Origin: Pyrinomonadaceae bacterium
GTDB taxonomy: Bacteria; Acidobacteriota; Blastocatellia; Pyrinomonadales; Pyrinomonadaceae
Assembly: GCA_014379795.1 (NCBI GenBank)
Contig: JACMLC010000729.1
Coordinates: forward strand, 1-5,812
Direction: 5' to 3'
Length of the DNA stretch: 5,812 bases
The position numbers were made by a program, and so were the translations under genes. Each line of letters opens with the position of its first letter. Within the stretch, counting starts at the first letter, position 1. The notes beneath the pieces are model-generated. The model ran no database searches. It worked only from the letters and a program-made list of their open reading frames with translations, and had not been told where the DNA came from. Positions 1-5,623 of this stretch are shown here, piece by piece.

Positions 1-620
1 GTTGAGCCGACGACGACGATTCTTTCTTCGCTGTTGATAGTCTGTATCTCTATGGCGTTGGCCGTGTCGCTGACGCCCGCCGCGCCGACCGGCGTGTTGG
101 CCGAACCATTCGTGCCAAACGAAGTGTCAACAGAACCGTTCGAGTTAAAACGCGTGACGATAAAGTTCGAGTCGCCCGCGACGGTGGCGTAACCCGCGAC
201 CAGAATCTTGCCGTCCGATTGCAAGGCGACGGCATTGGCTACCTCGCCCGCAGAGCTTAGATTGACGATGACCTTGCCGCCCGTGCCGAAAGTCTGGTCG
301 AGCGTGCCGTCCGTGTTGTAACGCGTCAGCGCAGTGTCAAAGCTTCCGTTGGCGTCGGTGCTGGCTCCGGCGACGACGATTTTTCCGTCCGGCTGCAAAG
401 CCATCGCATAGCCTCTATCGGCACCCGGGCCGATGGGAGTCACGGCCTTGCCGTTCGTCCCGAACGTTCTGTCAAGATTGCCTACAGCGAAGGCTGCGGT
501 AGTCGCTGTTGCCAGCACGAGCGCGACGGCCATAGCTCGTGAGAAAAGATTGAAGAATCCCGGCATGACCGCCTTGCGTTGTTTGTTCGCCCGGCTGGTC
601 GAGTTGAAGTATGAAGTCAT
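1..620 (-). CDS. Delta-60 repeat (beta-propeller-like) secreted protein, N-terminal part, truncated by the window edge
   Basis: The frame is open from the ATG at 618-620 to the left edge (206 full codons, no stop), so the C-terminus is missing. Residues 29-45 are hydrophobic and end in AFA, a good signal peptidase I site (cleavage after A45), so the protein is probably exported. The mature part repeats a unit of about 58 residues. LDRTFGTNGK (49-58), LDQTFGTGGK (107-116) and VDTSFGTNG (164-172) alternate with LQPDGKIVVAG (75-85) and LQSDGKILVAG (133-143), and with RYNTDG (100-105) and RFNSNG (157-162). This is the signature of delta-60 repeats, found in large extracellular or surface proteins and thought to form beta-propeller-like blades. 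Substrate and partner are unknown. A strong Shine-Dalgarno supports M1, but M19 is a possible alternative start. The terminator at 871-908 separates it from the methyltransferase gene, so it is probably transcribed on its own. Confidence 0.9.
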   Translation of the reverse strand, partial: MTSYFNSTSRANKQRKAVMPGFFNLFSRAMAVALVLATATTAAFAVGNLDRTFGTNGKAVTPIGPGADRGYAMALQPDGKIVVAGASTDANGSFDTALTRYNTDGTLDQTFGTGGKVIVNLSSAGEVANAVALQSDGKILVAGYATVAGDSNFIVTRFNSNGSVDTSFGTNGSANTPVGAAGVSDTANAIEIQTINSEERIVVVGS

Positions 621-627
621 GATGCGC

Positions 628-635
628 TCTCCTTA
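628..635 (-). promoter_or_regulatory. Ribosome binding site of the delta-60 repeat gene
   Basis: On the minus strand TAAGGAGA lies 7 nt before the ATG at 618-620. This near-perfect Shine-Dalgarno favours M1 over the internal M19, which is preceded by a shorter AAGG. Confidence 0.75.
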
Positions 636-870
636 AAATTTATAAAACCTGTCCGGCAAATTAAAATTACTTTTGCTCTACACACTAACGCGCAAAATTT
701 TTAGAAACCGGATCACGCGCGCAAGATTTAAAAGAGAGAGAAATTTTACTGATCTCAAATTTGAGATTTTGAGATTTGAGATTTTGTAGTGATAGCTGGA
801 TGCACCCTCAATAGAATTACGACAAGCTATGAGTTTTGAATTTCCCCTCTGTGAGGAATTGATTTTAAAC
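636..870. other. AT-rich non-coding upstream region of the delta-60 repeat gene
   Basis: No convincing gene is seen on either strand. The one longer minus-strand frame here (678-872) has a low-complexity, unpatterned translation and no good ribosome binding site. Any promoter of the delta-60 gene must lie between the terminator at 871-908 and position 636. AT-rich stretches such as TATAAA on the minus strand are present, but no well-spaced -35/-10 pair stands out. A short repeat cluster sits at 752-782. Confidence 0.6.
752..782. repeat. TTTGAGAT short repeat cluster with one inverted copy
   Basis: TTTGAGAT occurs at 760-767, 768-775 and 775-782 (the last two share one base). An inverted copy, ATCTCAAA, at 752-759 abuts the first direct copy, making a perfect 16-bp palindrome at 752-767. 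It lies upstream of the delta-60 gene and downstream of the terminator at 871-908. It may be a protein-binding site or a dispersed intergenic repeat; the sequence alone cannot decide. Confidence 0.6.
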
Positions 871-908
871 AAAAAAGAGCGGGCAAAGAGAGGGGTTCTT
901 TGCCCGCT
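871..908 (-). terminator. Rho-independent terminator, minus strand
   Basis: A perfect 12-bp stem pairs 878-889 with 897-908 (AGCGGGCAAAGA against TCTTTGCCCGCT) around a 7-nt loop. On the minus strand the stem is followed directly by CTTTTTT. The plus strand has only a very short T run after the stem, so the terminator acts on leftward transcripts. It would end the transcript that includes the O-methyltransferase gene (stop at 1110) and insulate the delta-60 gene. Confidence 0.88.
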
Positions 909-1109
909 TTAGCTAATGCGATTCGCCGGTGGGTTTGAATCGCTTTCCATACCTTTGAGGAGCTGACTATTCTCTCAGCAAAGCTCATGCCGCGCGATGA
1001 TTCGCTCGTTTACTGCAAATTTTCGGCGTTTGCTTTTCCGAGCTGTCTACAAAAGTTGACAGGGCGGCGATTGATGTGTGTACTCGTGTGAACACCAATG
1101 CCGCTCGCG
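909..1109 (-). other. Hairpin-rich 3' trailer between the methyltransferase stop and the terminator
   Basis: About 200 bases with no gene lie between the methyltransferase stop codon and the terminator, which is long for a bacterial 3' trailer. Visible inverted repeats are GCGATTC/GAATCGC (918-924 with 937-943, 7 bp), GCTGA/TCAGC (962-966 with 975-979) and CTGTC/GACAG (1043-1047 with 1058-1062). With the terminator these form a series of stems on the leftward transcript. No riboswitch or tRNA consensus was recognised. It may be simply untranslated 3' sequence or a processed 3'-derived small RNA. Confidence 0.4.
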
Positions 1110-2144
1110 CTATGCCTTGACGCCTTCGACGACGCTGACCATTGATTCGGTCGGGACGACTCTTGTCAGCTCAAAGCCTGCTTTGCGGAATAGCTCTCTG
1201 TACTCTGTTTCTGTGCGCTCGCGCCCGCCCGTCATAACCATCATGTGCACGTCGCTGAGCTTGCTGAAAGTAGGCTCGCTGCCTTCCGGGATGACCGTCT
1301 CGATGATCAGCAGCCGCCCGTCATCCTTCATCGCGCGATGCGTGTTTTTGAGGATGGCGAGTGCGCGGTCTTCGTCCCAGTCATGAATGATGTGCTTCAT
1401 AATATAAGCATCGCCGCCATCGGGAATTGATTCGAAAAAGTCTCCGCCGACCAGCTCGCAGCGTTCCAGCAACGCTTCGGCTTCGAGACGAGCGCGTGCG
1501 CCTTCGACCGTCGGAGCGAGGTCAAAGAGAGCGCCGCGCGCCTGCGGGTTGGCTTTGAGGATAGCCGTGAGCAGGCTGCCGTGACAGCCGCCCACGTCAA
1601 CGATTTTTCCGAAAGCGGAAAAGTCATACGCGCTCATGACCGCCGCGATGACCGCGCCGGAATAATCGGTCATCGCCTGATTAAAAGGCTGGTTCGATTC
1701 AGGATGCTCCGCATAATAAGGAAACACCTCTTTGCCGTGCGCCAGCTTAAAGGCCGTCTCGCCGGTCCGCACGCTGTCGAGCAGAGTTCCCCAAGCCTGC
1801 CACGTCGGGCTTTCACCCAGATGTAAAGTCATGGCATGCATAGCGCCCGCGCCCTCCAGCAACATCTCCGCGAGCGGCGTCAGGCTAAAGCGGCCTTCGG
1901 AGTCCTCTGCGAACACGCCGCAGCTCGCAAGCATGCGCAGCAGCCTGTAGAGCGATGGCGCATGCGCGTCGCAGGCCGCCGCCAGCTCTTCGCTATTTCG
2001 CGCGCCGTCCCGTAAATGCTCTGCCACGCGCAGTTTTGCCGCGACGTAGAGACCTTGCGAAATCCAGTAGCCCGCCAGCAATTGCGTGTAAGCGATTTGC
2101 GGCGGGACTGTGCCTGTTTCCTGTAGCTTGGCTTGTGTAGACAT
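1110..2144 (-). CDS. SAM-dependent O-methyltransferase, class II (hydroxyneurosporene/COMT-like)
   Basis: This 344-residue protein has the typical length and two-domain layout of small-molecule O-methyltransferases of the plant COMT / bacterial hydroxyneurosporene type. Residues about 15-95 form a winged-helix dimerisation domain (AAKLRVAEHL, then LYRLLRMLASCGVF). The Rossmann fold follows, with the SAM-binding loop IVDVGGCHGS (181-190), an acidic D208 (LFDL) and GGDFF (233-237). HIIHDWDED (251-259) carries the likely catalytic base H254. IIETV (280-284) and GGRERTETEY (306-315) complete the family pattern. The enzyme should be cytoplasmic and transfer methyl from SAM to a hydroxyl (phenolic or similar) group; the substrate cannot be read. 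The frame extends to a GTG at 2186, but ATG 2144 has a good Shine-Dalgarno and removes 14 unconserved-looking residues. It lies 217 bp after the export genes on the same strand, so it may be a tailoring enzyme for their cargo (inference). Confidence 0.93.
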   Translation of the reverse strand: MSTQAKLQETGTVPPQIAYTQLLAGYWISQGLYVAAKLRVAEHLRDGARNSEELAAACDAHAPSLYRLLRMLASCGVFAEDSEGRFSLTPLAEMLLEGAGAMHAMTLHLGESPTWQAWGTLLDSVRTGETAFKLAHGKEVFPYYAEHPESNQPFNQAMTDYSGAVIAAVMSAYDFSAFGKIVDVGGCHGSLLTAILKANPQARGALFDLAPTVEGARARLEAEALLERCELVGGDFFESIPDGGDAYIMKHIIHDWDEDRALAILKNTHRAMKDDGRLLIIETVIPEGSEPTFSKLSDVHMMVMTGGRERTETEYRELFRKAGFELTRVVPTESMVSVVEGVKA

Positions 2145-2150
2145 GATGTG

Positions 2151-2156
2151 CTCCTG
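2151..2156 (-). promoter_or_regulatory. Ribosome binding site that fixes the methyltransferase start
   Basis: CAGGAG on the minus strand lies 6 nt before the ATG at 2142-2144. The upstream in-frame GTG at 2184-2186 has no comparable site, so the shorter 344-residue product is preferred. Confidence 0.75.
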
Positions 2157-2361
2157 AAAATTAGTTCCGGCAGTATCTCTGCTCACTTAATAACGCGGAA
2201 TCTGTTTCCACTTCGGATCACGCGGCGCGATAAATCAGGTCAAAACTTTTAAGGCCCAACGAGCAGGAGTTTATGCTGAGAGCGAAGCTAAGCCATGCGG
2301 AAATCTTTGTCAGCGAATTTGCACGCGGCGTTGCGCGTTCAGCCTTGATGGGTTTTCGCCG
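2157..2361. other. Intergenic gap between the lipoprotein adaptor and the methyltransferase
   Basis: About 200 bases with no gene I would call. No intrinsic terminator with a T run follows the adaptor stop at 2362; the only nearby stem is ACGCG/CGCGT around 2323-2338. A minus-strand TTGACC lies at about 2236-2241, but no good -10 is spaced from it. Whether the methyltransferase is read through from the export operon or has its own weak promoter is therefore open. Confidence 0.45.
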
Positions 2362-3525
2362 TTAGCCGGGACTAATTTCAACCACGTCTCCACTTTTCAG
2401 CTCGGCGGGCGGCAGGAGAATCACGCGTTCGCCGCTGGTGAGGCCGGAGTTGATTTCCACTTGATCGCCTTCGACCGCGCCGATCAAGACCGTGCGATTA
2501 GAGACCCGCGCTCCGTCTACCACTAAGAGCGTGCTGGACGCACCGTTCCGCAAATCCTGTTGGGGCGGGAAAGCGGCGCGGGGAATCCAGAAAGCAAGGC
2601 TATTGGCCGGGAACGGCAGATGCACGTTGACCGCCAGCCCCGGCATCAGGCCTGAGCCGCCGGTGATGTCCGCCAGATAGCCGAGCGTGTTACTCGTGGC
2701 GTCTGCGACGGGGTCAATCCGGCGAATGCGCGCGGTGGCAATCATGCGGTCGCTGTTGGCGGCAGAGAGATTGATAATCTGGCCGATGCTGATTTTCTCT
2801 TTTTCGGTCTGGGGAAGCTGGAATTTGATTTCGAGCGGGGCGAGCTTGGAGACCTCGAAGAGTTTATCGTTGCGGGCGACGTTTGTGCCGAGCGCGACAT
2901 GGCGGCGCGTGATGATGCCTGTGATGGGCGCGCGAACGACGCTCTTTTCGACTTCGAGTTTGACGGCTGCGACGCGCGCCCGCGCGCTCTCGGTCGCGAG
3001 CCGCGTTTTTTCATATTCGTGCGTTGATTGATCCAGCTTGTACTGGGCGCGCTCGACATCACTCCGGCTCGAAACGCCGTCTTTGTTCAGCAACAACTCT
3101 CTGTCCAATTCGCTCTTGTTGAGTTTGACCAGCGCCTCGTATTGCTGCTCCTCTACTTTCAAACGTGTGACTTCAATCTCTGCCTGCCGGAGCTGGCTCG
3201 CCTGATCGTCATTATTGAATTGTGCAAGCGCCTCGCCTTTCGTGACGCGCGCGCCTTCCTGAACACGCAAAGTGATGAGGCGGCCTTCGCGCTCGGCGAG
3301 CACGATGGCAGTATCCGCCACCGAGAGAGCGGCAGGAATCAGCAGCTCGCCGCCCGCGCTGGCCGGAGACGGTTGAGCATCGTAGACATGTACCACGATG
3401 GGGCGGGCGTTCGCTGTTGAGTTGGTTGAAGCGCGACCGTCAGGCGCCAGCGTGCGGCTGCAACCGGCGAGCAGACCGCCGGAAAGGAATAACACGCCAA
3501 AGAAGATTTTGTCTGCTCGATTCAT
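2362..3525 (-). CDS. Lipoprotein periplasmic adaptor (membrane fusion protein), RND/MacA-like
   Basis: The 387-residue protein begins with a lipoprotein signal. A basic start and hydrophobic core (FFGVLFLSGGLLAG) end in the lipobox LLAGC, with C22 as the lipidated cysteine, so it is tethered to a membrane facing the periplasm. A biotinyl-lipoyl-like half follows at about 75-107 (EGRLITLRVQEGARVTKGE). An alpha-helical coiled-coil hairpin spans about 108-192. The second lipoyl half is at about 195-228 (VVRAPITGIITRRHV, GTNVARND), then a beta-barrel at about 229-303 and a membrane-proximal domain to the end (GLTSGERVIL near 361-370). This is the full order of AcrA/MdtA/MacA-type adaptors, which link an inner-membrane pump to an outer-membrane channel. 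Neither partner is encoded in the window. It starts 22 bp after the parvulin-like gene and has no obvious Shine-Dalgarno, which suggests translation linked to the gene before it. An annotation pipeline would probably say RND efflux adaptor, but context suits an ABC-type exporter at least as well. Confidence 0.93.
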   Translation of the reverse strand: MNRADKIFFGVLFLSGGLLAGCSRTLAPDGRASTNSTANARPIVVHVYDAQPSPASAGGELLIPAALSVADTAIVLAEREGRLITLRVQEGARVTKGEALAQFNNDDQASQLRQAEIEVTRLKVEEQQYEALVKLNKSELDRELLLNKDGVSSRSDVERAQYKLDQSTHEYEKTRLATESARARVAAVKLEVEKSVVRAPITGIITRRHVALGTNVARNDKLFEVSKLAPLEIKFQLPQTEKEKISIGQIINLSAANSDRMIATARIRRIDPVADATSNTLGYLADITGGSGLMPGLAVNVHLPFPANSLAFWIPRAAFPPQQDLRNGASSTLLVVDGARVSNRTVLIGAVEGDQVEINSGLTSGERVILLPPAELKSGDVVEISPG

Positions 3526-3547
3526 GCGATATTCACGGGCGTTACTT

Positions 3548-4327
3548 TTACTCTGCTGCCGCTTCCAACAATGGAATACTGATGCGCGCTTTGCGGCGTC
3601 GCTCGCTCAACCATTCGTCGAAGAGAAGCGACTTGATGGTCTCACGCATCTGGTCGTCAAGCGTGGCCGGACTGAGCGACTCGATTTTGATAAGCTGCCA
3701 GCCCTCGTCTGTCTTGAGGGGGCCGACGATCTTTCCCGCTTGCGCGCCAAAGACCGCAGATTCAACCGCCGCCTCCATCAACGTCCGCCGGATGAGGCCA
3801 CTGTAGCCTCCCGCGAGTTTAGTAGCGTCGTCAATGGAATACTGCCGCGCCAGCACGTGAAAGTCCGCGCCCTCTTCGATGATCTGCGCGCGCAATTCTC
3901 TGGCGACATCTTCATCTTTCAACACTATGCGCGAGAGCGTGGCGGCATCGAAGGAGAGACGTTGCTCGGCAAAGTGTTGCTCGACGCGCCCGGCGGTCAG
4001 CGCCTCGCGCAGCTTATGCGTGATGACCTGCGTTTCAAGCAACAATTCCCAGTCTGCATATGAGAAATGCTTGCTTGCCAGCCAAGCTTCGGTCGCCTCT
4101 GCGTCATGCAGGTCGCGGGAGACGCGAAAATCATCTGCCGCCTGTTGTAACTCGTCGGATGAAACTTCTATCCCGCGCTCTGTGGCGGCCTGCCGGATGA
4201 GCGTCGTCTCAACGGCAGCTTGAATAAACTGTAAATTACCGATCCACTTGGCAAACCTCAGCGCATCGGACAAGCTGATTGATTCGCCATTGATTTCAAG
4301 CGCGACCGTTTCGCTGTAGCTGGTCAT
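3548..4327 (-). CDS. Parvulin-type (PpiC/SurA-like) peptidyl-prolyl isomerase-related protein, probably cytoplasmic
   Basis: The 259-residue protein has a helical SurA-N-like region (about 10-115) followed by a rotamase-like domain (about 125-217). Family landmarks are IVLKDEDVARELRAQI (134-149), GADFHVLARQYS (153-164), LAGGYSG (171-177), FGAQAGKIVGPLKTDEGW (193-210) and IKIES (213-217). A charged tail with a WLSERRRKARI stretch follows. There is no signal peptide or membrane segment, unlike SurA or PrsA, so it should act inside the cell, for example on cargo before export. Both histidines usual in the parvulin active site appear replaced: R133 stands where HIL/HLL has His, and Q211 where GYH/GIH has His. 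D166 matches the Asp/Cys position. It may be a chaperone with little isomerase activity. It lies between two adaptor genes, 65 bp after the HlyD gene and 22 bp before the lipoprotein gene. The Shine-Dalgarno is weak (GAGAG, 4 nt before ATG). Confidence 0.85.
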   Translation of the reverse strand: MTSYSETVALEINGESISLSDALRFAKWIGNLQFIQAAVETTLIRQAATERGIEVSSDELQQAADDFRVSRDLHDAEATEAWLASKHFSYADWELLLETQVITHKLREALTAGRVEQHFAEQRLSFDAATLSRIVLKDEDVARELRAQIIEEGADFHVLARQYSIDDATKLAGGYSGLIRRTLMEAAVESAVFGAQAGKIVGPLKTDEGWQLIKIESLSPATLDDQMRETIKSLLFDEWLSERRRKARISIPLLEAAAE

Positions 4328-4392
4328 GTGGCTCTCATCGTTAGTCGCGTCCAGAGCGCACGCGGGTTCCGGCCTGAGGCTCGCCTCGGCGC

Positions 4393-5367
4393 TTATTGAC
4401 CGCCCTCGCCCTTTAGTTTGCGGAATGGATCAATGATCAAGCTCAGGATACTCTTTCGTTCGGTCACGATGTCGGCGCTGACGACAAGACCGGAGCGGAG
4501 CGGCAGCTTCTTGCCCTTCGCGACGACATCTGTTTGCTGTGGCGCGATGGTCACCTTGTAAAACGACCCGGACTCTTTATCCGTTTGGGCGTCGGGTGAG
4601 ACGGCGATGACCGTGCCATCTATGACGCCATACTCCTGAAAAGGGAAAGCATCGAACTTGAGTTTGACGGGCAAGCCCGCTTCAATGAAAGCGATATCCT
4701 TGTTCGGCACTTGCGTCTCGACCACTAGACGCGCCCCGGACGGGGCGATGGTGGCGATGGTTTGTCCGGCTTGCAAGACCGCGCCGCTGCCGCGCACATC
4801 GAGCGTCGTGATGACGCCGCTGACCGGAGCCGTGAGCGTCGTCTGTTGCAGCGAGAGTTCGGCGCCGGCAATCTCGCTTTGCAGGCGCCCGATGCGATTC
4901 TGTTGTTCGAGCGTCTCCGCCACAGGGCGATTGACCATCAACTGCCGCAACTGCGCGCGGCTGGTCGCCAACTCTTCGCGCAGCTTGACGAGGCGTGTTC
5001 GCATCTCCGCCGCATCCAACTGCACCAGCGCCTGCCCGCGCTCAACCGTCGCGCCCTCCTTCACAAATACAGTCTGCACGACGCCGCCGCCTGCCGCCTG
5101 CACCGGCTTGACATAGCCTTCGGGCACCAGCGCGCCGCGCGATTCGACAACGACATCAACCATCGAGAGGCTGGCCCACAAAAGGGCGACGATGACAAAG
5201 CTGACGATGAGATAGAGCAGGCCGCGTGACGCCCACCAAGGCATCGCTGCGATCACGTCCGAGACCTCCGGCGAGGTATCCGCAGTTTGCGGCTGCGTCC
5301 ACGTCTTGCCGAGCGCGGCAAGGTCAACCGCGTCGTTCGTATCGGCTGTGTTCGGGGGCGTGCTCAT
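4393..5367 (-). CDS. HlyD-family periplasmic adaptor of an export system
   Basis: The 324-residue protein has a cytoplasmic N-terminus of about 48 residues, one membrane segment (about 49-70, LLYLIVSFVIVALLW) and a periplasmic body. The first lipoyl half includes VKPVQAAGGGVVQTVFVKEGATVERGQ (86-112, given here as the span). A helical hairpin covers about 118-176, and the second lipoyl half is TAPVSGVITTLDVRGSG (179-195). A beta-barrel with LVVETQVPNKDIAFIEAG (214-231) and FPFQEYGVIDG (241-251) follows. The C-terminus, SGLVVSADIVTERKSIL (292-308) then a DPFRK tail, is typical of HlyD adaptors of type I secretion and double-glycine peptide exporters. These work with an ABC transporter and an outer-membrane channel. 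The hairpin is much shorter than in E. coli HlyD. It is the first gene of the leftward operon. An in-frame TAG at 5419-5421 overlaps the proposed -10, and no ATG or GTG lies between it and the chosen start. The Shine-Dalgarno is weak. Confidence 0.93.
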   Translation of the reverse strand: MSTPPNTADTNDAVDLAALGKTWTQPQTADTSPEVSDVIAAMPWWASRGLLYLIVSFVIVALLWASLSMVDVVVESRGALVPEGYVKPVQAAGGGVVQTVFVKEGATVERGQALVQLDAAEMRTRLVKLREELATSRAQLRQLMVNRPVAETLEQQNRIGRLQSEIAGAELSLQQTTLTAPVSGVITTLDVRGSGAVLQAGQTIATIAPSGARLVVETQVPNKDIAFIEAGLPVKLKFDAFPFQEYGVIDGTVIAVSPDAQTDKESGSFYKVTIAPQQTDVVAKGKKLPLRSGLVVSADIVTERKSILSLIIDPFRKLKGEGGQ

Positions 5368-5410
5368 GGCTTGTGATCTCAGGCCGACAAGTCCGGCCCG
5401 GACGGTACGC

Positions 5411-5427
5411 CAGACATTCTACGTCTG
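5411..5427. promoter_or_regulatory. Inverted repeat over the -10 of the leftward promoter, possible operator
   Basis: CAGAC (5411-5415) and GTCTG (5423-5427) form perfect 5-bp arms around 7 bases that include the -10 element ATTCTA (TAGAAT on the minus strand). A regulator bound here would block the promoter of the HlyD operon. The arms are short, so chance is possible. Confidence 0.35.
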
Positions 5428-5443
5428 CACGCGCGGCTGTCAA
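5416..5443 (-). promoter_or_regulatory. Sigma70-like promoter of the HlyD/parvulin/adaptor operon
   Basis: On the minus strand a perfect -35 TTGACA (5438-5443) is followed after 16 bases by TAGAAT (5416-5421), a 5/6 match to TATAAT. Transcription would start near 5409, leaving a leader of about 40 bases before the ATG at 5367. It is well placed for the leftward operon. Confidence 0.7.
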
Positions 5444-5487
5444 ATAAAATATCGCCCGCGCGCGGATGGAAATAAATTTAAATCATC

Positions 5488-5515
5488 TTGACATCAAAGT
5501 TTTTCCTAATCTAAT
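5488..5515 (+). promoter_or_regulatory. Sigma70-like promoter of the rightward gene at 5624
   Basis: A perfect -35 TTGACA (5488-5493), a 16-base spacer and TCTAAT (5510-5515, 5/6 match to TATAAT). The start would be near 5522, giving a 5' leader of about 100 bases. An AT-rich tract (5470-5486) lies directly upstream and could serve as an UP element. It mirrors the leftward promoter; the two -35 boxes face away from each other 44 bp apart. Confidence 0.7.
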
Positions 5516-5599
5516 CTCTCGCCCTGTACTGTTACATCATCCAGCAAGAGATGACCCGCCAAGCGCAATTTCTGAGGCAGTCCGGGCAGAGTTCCTAAT

Positions 5600-5612
5600 G
5601 CGCTTTGAGCGC
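5600..5612 (+). promoter_or_regulatory. Small hairpin just upstream of the ribosome binding site
   Basis: GCGCT (5600-5604) and AGCGC (5608-5612) can pair around a 3-base loop, ending one base before the AGGAG at 5613-5617. Such a stem could affect ribosome access to the following gene. It is short, and a regulatory role is unproven. Confidence 0.3.
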
Positions 5613-5617
5613 AGGAG
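5613..5617 (+). promoter_or_regulatory. Ribosome binding site of the right-edge gene
   Basis: AGGAG lies 6 bases before the ATG at 5624-5626. An in-frame TGA at 5606-5608 excludes any start further upstream, so this start is well fixed. Confidence 0.7.
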
Positions 5618-5623
5618 CATTCC

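Noticed and set aside
678..872. Minus-strand 64-codon frame in the intergenic region
   Set aside because: The translation is largely the TTTGAGAT repeats and AT-rich sequence, it begins just after the terminator, and it lacks a good ribosome binding site.
911..950. GGGTTTGAATC resembling a tRNA T-arm
   Set aside because: No acceptor stem, D-arm or anticodon arm can be placed around it; the bases are better explained by the GCGATTC/GAATCGC inverted repeat.
709..2224. Shared 11-mer CGGATCACGCG at 709-719 and 2214-2224, upstream of two minus-strand genes
   Set aside because: A few exact 11-mer pairs are expected by chance in a window of this length, and the flanks do not match.
2273..2365. Plus-strand 30-codon frame starting ATG with AGGAG just upstream, ending at the adaptor stop region
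   Set aside because: The Shine-Dalgarno is only 3 bases from the ATG, the peptide has no recognisable pattern, and it overlaps the end of the lipoprotein adaptor gene on the other strand. Conservation would be needed to call it.
3398..4063. Long plus-strand frame (221 codons) opposite the parvulin-like and adaptor genes
   Set aside because: It is antisense to two genes with clear family signatures, and its translation is rich in Arg, Leu and Ala without motifs, as expected for a shadow frame.
5551..5598. Plus-strand 15-codon frame in the leader of the right-edge gene, possible leader peptide
   Set aside because: The purine stretch touches the ATG with no spacer, so initiation is unlikely, and the peptide shows no run of any one residue typical of attenuation.
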